Assembly (NCBI GenBank): GCA_002254765.1
Contig: NJDV01000042.1
Location: 1-8,395 of the forward strand
From: Thermoplasmatales archaeon ex4484_36
Lineage (GTDB): Archaea; Thermoplasmatota; Penumbrarchaeia; Penumbrarchaeales; EX4484-36
DNA length: 8,395 nt
Direction: 5' to 3'
Made by a program: the position numbers and the translations under genes. The notes beneath the pieces are model-generated. The model searched no databases. It worked only from the letters and a program-made list of their open reading frames with translations, and was not told the DNA's origin. This document shows, one piece after another, positions 6,378-8,395 of this stretch; positions within the stretch are counted from its first letter, which is position 1, and every line of letters starts with the position of its first letter.

Positions 6378-6932
6378 ATGTTTCCTACACCTCCGGTTCA
6401 CCTTTTCGAGATTTATGTGGATACGTTTGTGACTGTATGCACGGGCTCCATTTGCGTTGGAGCGATAGTTATAATCCTCATCGCCTACTACCTGGGGCAG
6501 AAAAAGAAGAAAAGCGCATCCTCACGTCCCTCCAGCCTCTGGAGCACACCTACATCGGCGGAGAGAAGAAGACCTGCAAGGGCGGCTCCCAGACCTCCCC
6601 CCCGGGCACCCGAAGGGGGCGGTGAAAGCTACATCACTGTGAAGCTCCCGGAGACAATATTCAAAGAGGAGAGAGAAAAGAAAGCTGCGGCCGAGCTCTC
6701 CCCTAGCCTTAAGTACGCTGCGAATAGAGCTAGAGAATCCCTTGAAATGGAGATCACACCGGAGGAGGTGGAGTTCAAACCGGTGAAGCTCCCCCGGGGA
6801 GTTCGAAGGGGGCTCACTCCCCCCTCCATTCCCTCGCCAGCCTCTCCTCCTAAGGGCGCTCCTCCCATACCGAAGCCGGCTAGACCTGCGGAGCCCATTC
6901 CTCCGTGGGGGGGTGTTCCCCGAGCTCCTTGA
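6378..6932 (+). CDS. Small single-pass membrane protein with proline-rich cytoplasmic tail, function unknown
   Basis: I do not recognise this 184-residue protein. A short N-terminus leads into one hydrophobic span (about 13-40, VCTGSICVGAIVIILIAYYLG) followed by QKKKK, a strong stop-transfer signal that predicts N-outside and C-inside. The rest is low complexity rich in Pro, Ala, Arg and Ser, with a more ordered charged stretch in the middle (about 82-140) rich in Lys and Glu and probably helical. Two short matching elements, TVKLPETIF and KPVKLPRGV, flank that stretch. The start at 6378 fits a leaderless transcript from the TATA element at 6346-6353; AGAGG directly abuts the ATG and is too close to act as a normal ribosome site. 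The last 53 bases overlap the end of the convergent TrpRS gene, and the tail is very proline-rich there (PIPKPARPAEPIPPWG). The charged helix and stop-transfer make it a plausible membrane tether or adaptor, but that is only inference. Confidence 0.65.
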   Translation: MFPTPPVHLFEIYVDTFVTVCTGSICVGAIVIILIAYYLGQKKKKSASSRPSSLWSTPTSAERRRPARAAPRPPPRAPEGGGESYITVKLPETIFKEEREKKAAAELSPSLKYAANRARESLEMEITPEEVEFKPVKLPRGVRRGLTPPSIPSPASPPKGAPPIPKPARPAEPIPPWGGVPRAP

Positions 6933-8058
6933 GGTCCCTTAAAGCCTCCTTGAATTCCTCTGACTCTCCGGCAGCCTCTCTCTTCTCTCTAAGCTCTTTC
7001 AAAAACGAGGTGAGGAGCTCCGCCGCCTCCTTCTTGCAGGGTCCACAGAGTCTCTTTCCACCTCTGCACTCCTTCTCTATCTCTGTCAGGTGATGGTCAT
7101 CCTCAATCAGGTGGAGGCGAAAGAGGTCGTAGACTGGACACCTCTCAGGCTCCCCTCCCAATTTTCTCTGCTCCTCTGCAGTGGCTCTCCCTCCCGTATA
7201 GGCTTTCATGACCTTACCTTTGGCCTCCTCCTCTCTGTCGGAGAGGAATATGGCGCTCTCAACAGTGTAGCGCCCCTCAAGGGAGTGTAAAAGCTGGTCT
7301 ATGTGGTTTCCCTCCCCCTTCTGGTAGATGGCGATCCGCTCTCCTTCCTCCTGAACAGAAAAGAGTCGGAAGGCCTGGGCCAGGTCACGTGTGAACCTCA
7401 TATGTGGGTCCTGGTCGAGTCCCACAGGCACCACCCCGGGGATGGGGCCATGGACGAGCTGTGGGTGGAGGATGTCTGAGGCCTGCACCAGCGGCGAGAG
7501 GACGTGGGTGAGGTTCGTTGAGCCCCCGAAGCCGTAAATGGATGTGGCGGTGGAGAGGTTCGTCCTCCTCCCCAGGACGAATGCCAGCCGCTGAACTGTT
7601 CCATGTCTGGACTGGAAATATATTCTGAACTTCTCCCAGGGTAGTCCGAGGGCTACATAGTTCAAAAGATATTCTTCAGTGGCCAGTTTAAAGGCTTCTG
7701 AGAAACTAACCCCCCTTGTGGCGTACGCCTCCACGTCAGCCACTCCGATGTGAATCATGTTCGTGAACCTTGAGTAGAACCTTATCTGGTCTATAACCAG
7801 TTTATGGCCAAAGTGCATTCTGCCGGAGGGCATAAGGCCGCTCATGACGTAGAAAGCCCTGCCGGATCGTATTCTTTTCAAAACTGTTCTGAAGCCTCTG
7901 TGGCCCGCTATCAAGCCTCTGCGGAAAAGTGCAGGGGGATCAAGCCCCTCCAGCATCTCCACTGAGTATTCCTCTATCCCGAATTCCTCCTTCAGCCTAG
8001 CCATCTCTTCCTCGGTGATTCTCTGCGACCACGGGTCCATACTTTTTCCTGCCATCAT
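6880..8058 (-). CDS. trpS: Tryptophanyl-tRNA synthetase-like protein, archaeal type, without a recognisable KMSKS loop
   Basis: Class Ic aminoacyl-tRNA synthetase fold; the standard role is charging tRNA-Trp with tryptophan using ATP. Residues are numbered from the GTG at 8061. The ATP-binding HIGH-type motif is intact (SGLMPSGRMHFGHKLV, HFGH at 83-86). Family strands follow: VADVEAYATRG, YFQSRHGTVQRLAF, LVQASDILHPQL, VPVGLDQDPHMRFTRD (212-226) and KAYTGGRATAEEQRKLGG (286-303). Where KMSxS is expected, before SAIFLSD, the protein reads LEGRYTVESAIFLSD (261-275), so the second signature is absent or greatly altered; the frame is continuous there. Cysteines 308, 332, 339 and 342 give C-x23-C-x6-C-x2-C, a likely metal or Fe-S site. 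GTG 8061, ATG 8058, ATG 8055 and ATG 8040 (with AGGA upstream) are all possible starts; I chose the first ATG. The last 53 bases overlap the opposite gene. It may be a divergent functional enzyme or a paralogue with another job. Confidence 0.85.
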   Translation of the reverse strand: MMAGKSMDPWSQRITEEEMARLKEEFGIEEYSVEMLEGLDPPALFRRGLIAGHRGFRTVLKRIRSGRAFYVMSGLMPSGRMHFGHKLVIDQIRFYSRFTNMIHIGVADVEAYATRGVSFSEAFKLATEEYLLNYVALGLPWEKFRIYFQSRHGTVQRLAFVLGRRTNLSTATSIYGFGGSTNLTHVLSPLVQASDILHPQLVHGPIPGVVPVGLDQDPHMRFTRDLAQAFRLFSVQEEGERIAIYQKGEGNHIDQLLHSLEGRYTVESAIFLSDREEEAKGKVMKAYTGGRATAEEQRKLGGEPERCPVYDLFRLHLIEDDHHLTEIEKECRGGKRLCGPCKKEAAELLTSFLKELREKREAAGESEEFKEALRDLKELGEHPPTEEWAPQV

Positions 8059-8094
8059 CACAACCCCGGAGGGATAAGCAGGGAAAATTGGGAG

Positions 8095-8107
8095 TAGTTA
8101 TCTTTTT
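8095..8107 (-). promoter_or_regulatory. Possible TATA element of the TrpRS-like gene
   Basis: The minus strand reads AAAAAGATAACTA in the 76-base gap between the TrpRS-like gene and the partial gene to its right, about 40 bases before the start codons at 8055-8061. A second AT-rich patch (CCAATTTTCCC, near 8083-8092) is an alternative that would favour a leaderless start. Neither is a strong match. Confidence 0.3.
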
Positions 8108-8134
8108 TTCGGTCAGCGAACGTTGGTCTTGGAG

Positions 8135-8395
8135 CTAGCTGATGTAGAAGAACTCCGCTGAAGGCAATGCACTATACCTGCTATAGCTGTATCCTCCCAA
8201 AAAAATGTAGTAGCCTTCAGGGGGGTACTTAAAAACACTCAAATCCATAACCACTGCAATTTCCCCGGTATCATTCTCTGTAGACCACACCTCCATGTAA
8301 TGTCTCCTGCGCAGTAGATAGGAACGGGACATGCTGAAATCCTCAAAGATCATGTCATCCGTGAGGAACATGTTGCTCCACACGGTGAAGGATAT
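8135..8395 (-). CDS. C-terminal part of an unrecognised protein, partial at right edge
   Basis: The frame stays open from the TAG at 8135-8137 to the right edge of the window, giving the last 86 residues. The GTG at 8383 is an internal codon by this reading, not a start. The sequence is rich in Tyr, Phe, Ser and Asp and poor in Lys, with alternating hydrophobic and polar positions (IAVVMDLSVFKY, GYYIFLGGYSYSRY, AEFFYIS), which suggests a beta-rich, perhaps extracellular, domain. One NDT sequon is present. No family motif is visible to me. It is on the same strand as, and upstream of, the TrpRS-like gene, separated by about 76 bases, and there is no sign that the two share a transcript. Confidence 0.55.
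   Translation of the reverse strand: MSFTVWSNMFLTDDMIFEDFSMSRSYLLRRRHYMEVWSTENDTGEIAVVMDLSVFKYPPEGYYIFLGGYSYSRYSALPSAEFFYIS

Noticed and set aside
8100..8110. T-run on the plus strand as a terminator
   Set aside because: No plus-strand gene ends there; on the minus strand it is an A-rich patch and fits the upstream region of the TrpRS-like gene better.

Overview
The window reads as archaeal DNA, probably from a thermophilic euryarchaeote; a lineage such as Thermoplasmatota is only a guess. The evidence is AT-rich TATA-like boxes placed about 25-40 bases before start codons, at least one gene that looks leaderless, frequent AGG/AGA (Arg) and ATA (Ile) codons, a radical SAM protein of the largely archaeal COG1031 type, an archaeal/eukaryotic-type tryptophanyl-tRNA synthetase, and a modular PKD surface protein full of N-x-S/T sequons. 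I see no tRNA, rRNA, CRISPR array, insertion sequence or transposase. No gene-free stretch exceeds about 100 bases.

Layout. Bases 1-3353, minus strand: a large surface-protein locus. In reading order it encodes a signal/anchor segment, a YaaH/SleL-like GH18 domain, about five PKD repeats, a Pro/Thr-rich stalk, two hydrophobic segments around a basic loop, and a GHL10-like glycoside hydrolase that runs off the left edge. The locus is broken in two places. At each break the reading frame changes and part of a domain is absent. It is therefore either a decaying gene or an assembly artefact. Bases 3424-4542, minus: a complete M29 metallo-aminopeptidase. Bases 4628-6340, plus, divergent from it: a COG1031 radical SAM enzyme with a C-terminal helix-hairpin-helix. 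Bases 6378-6932, plus: a small single-pass membrane protein that I do not recognise. Bases 6880-8058, minus, convergent with it and overlapping by 53 bases: a TrpRS-like protein that keeps the HFGH signature but has no recognisable KMSKS loop and carries four clustered cysteines. Bases 8135-8395, minus: the C-terminal end of an unrecognised protein entering from the right.

How the genes relate. They do not form one operon. Most have their own promoter-like element and the orientations alternate. The two hydrolase domains belong together as a cell-surface polysaccharide-degrading protein. GH18 of the SleL type and GHL10 of the DigH type both include enzymes acting on bacterial cell-wall glycan, so scavenging of bacterial walls is a reasonable hypothesis. 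The aminopeptidase could use released peptides, but it may equally be housekeeping. TrpRS and the radical SAM enzyme look like separate cellular functions.
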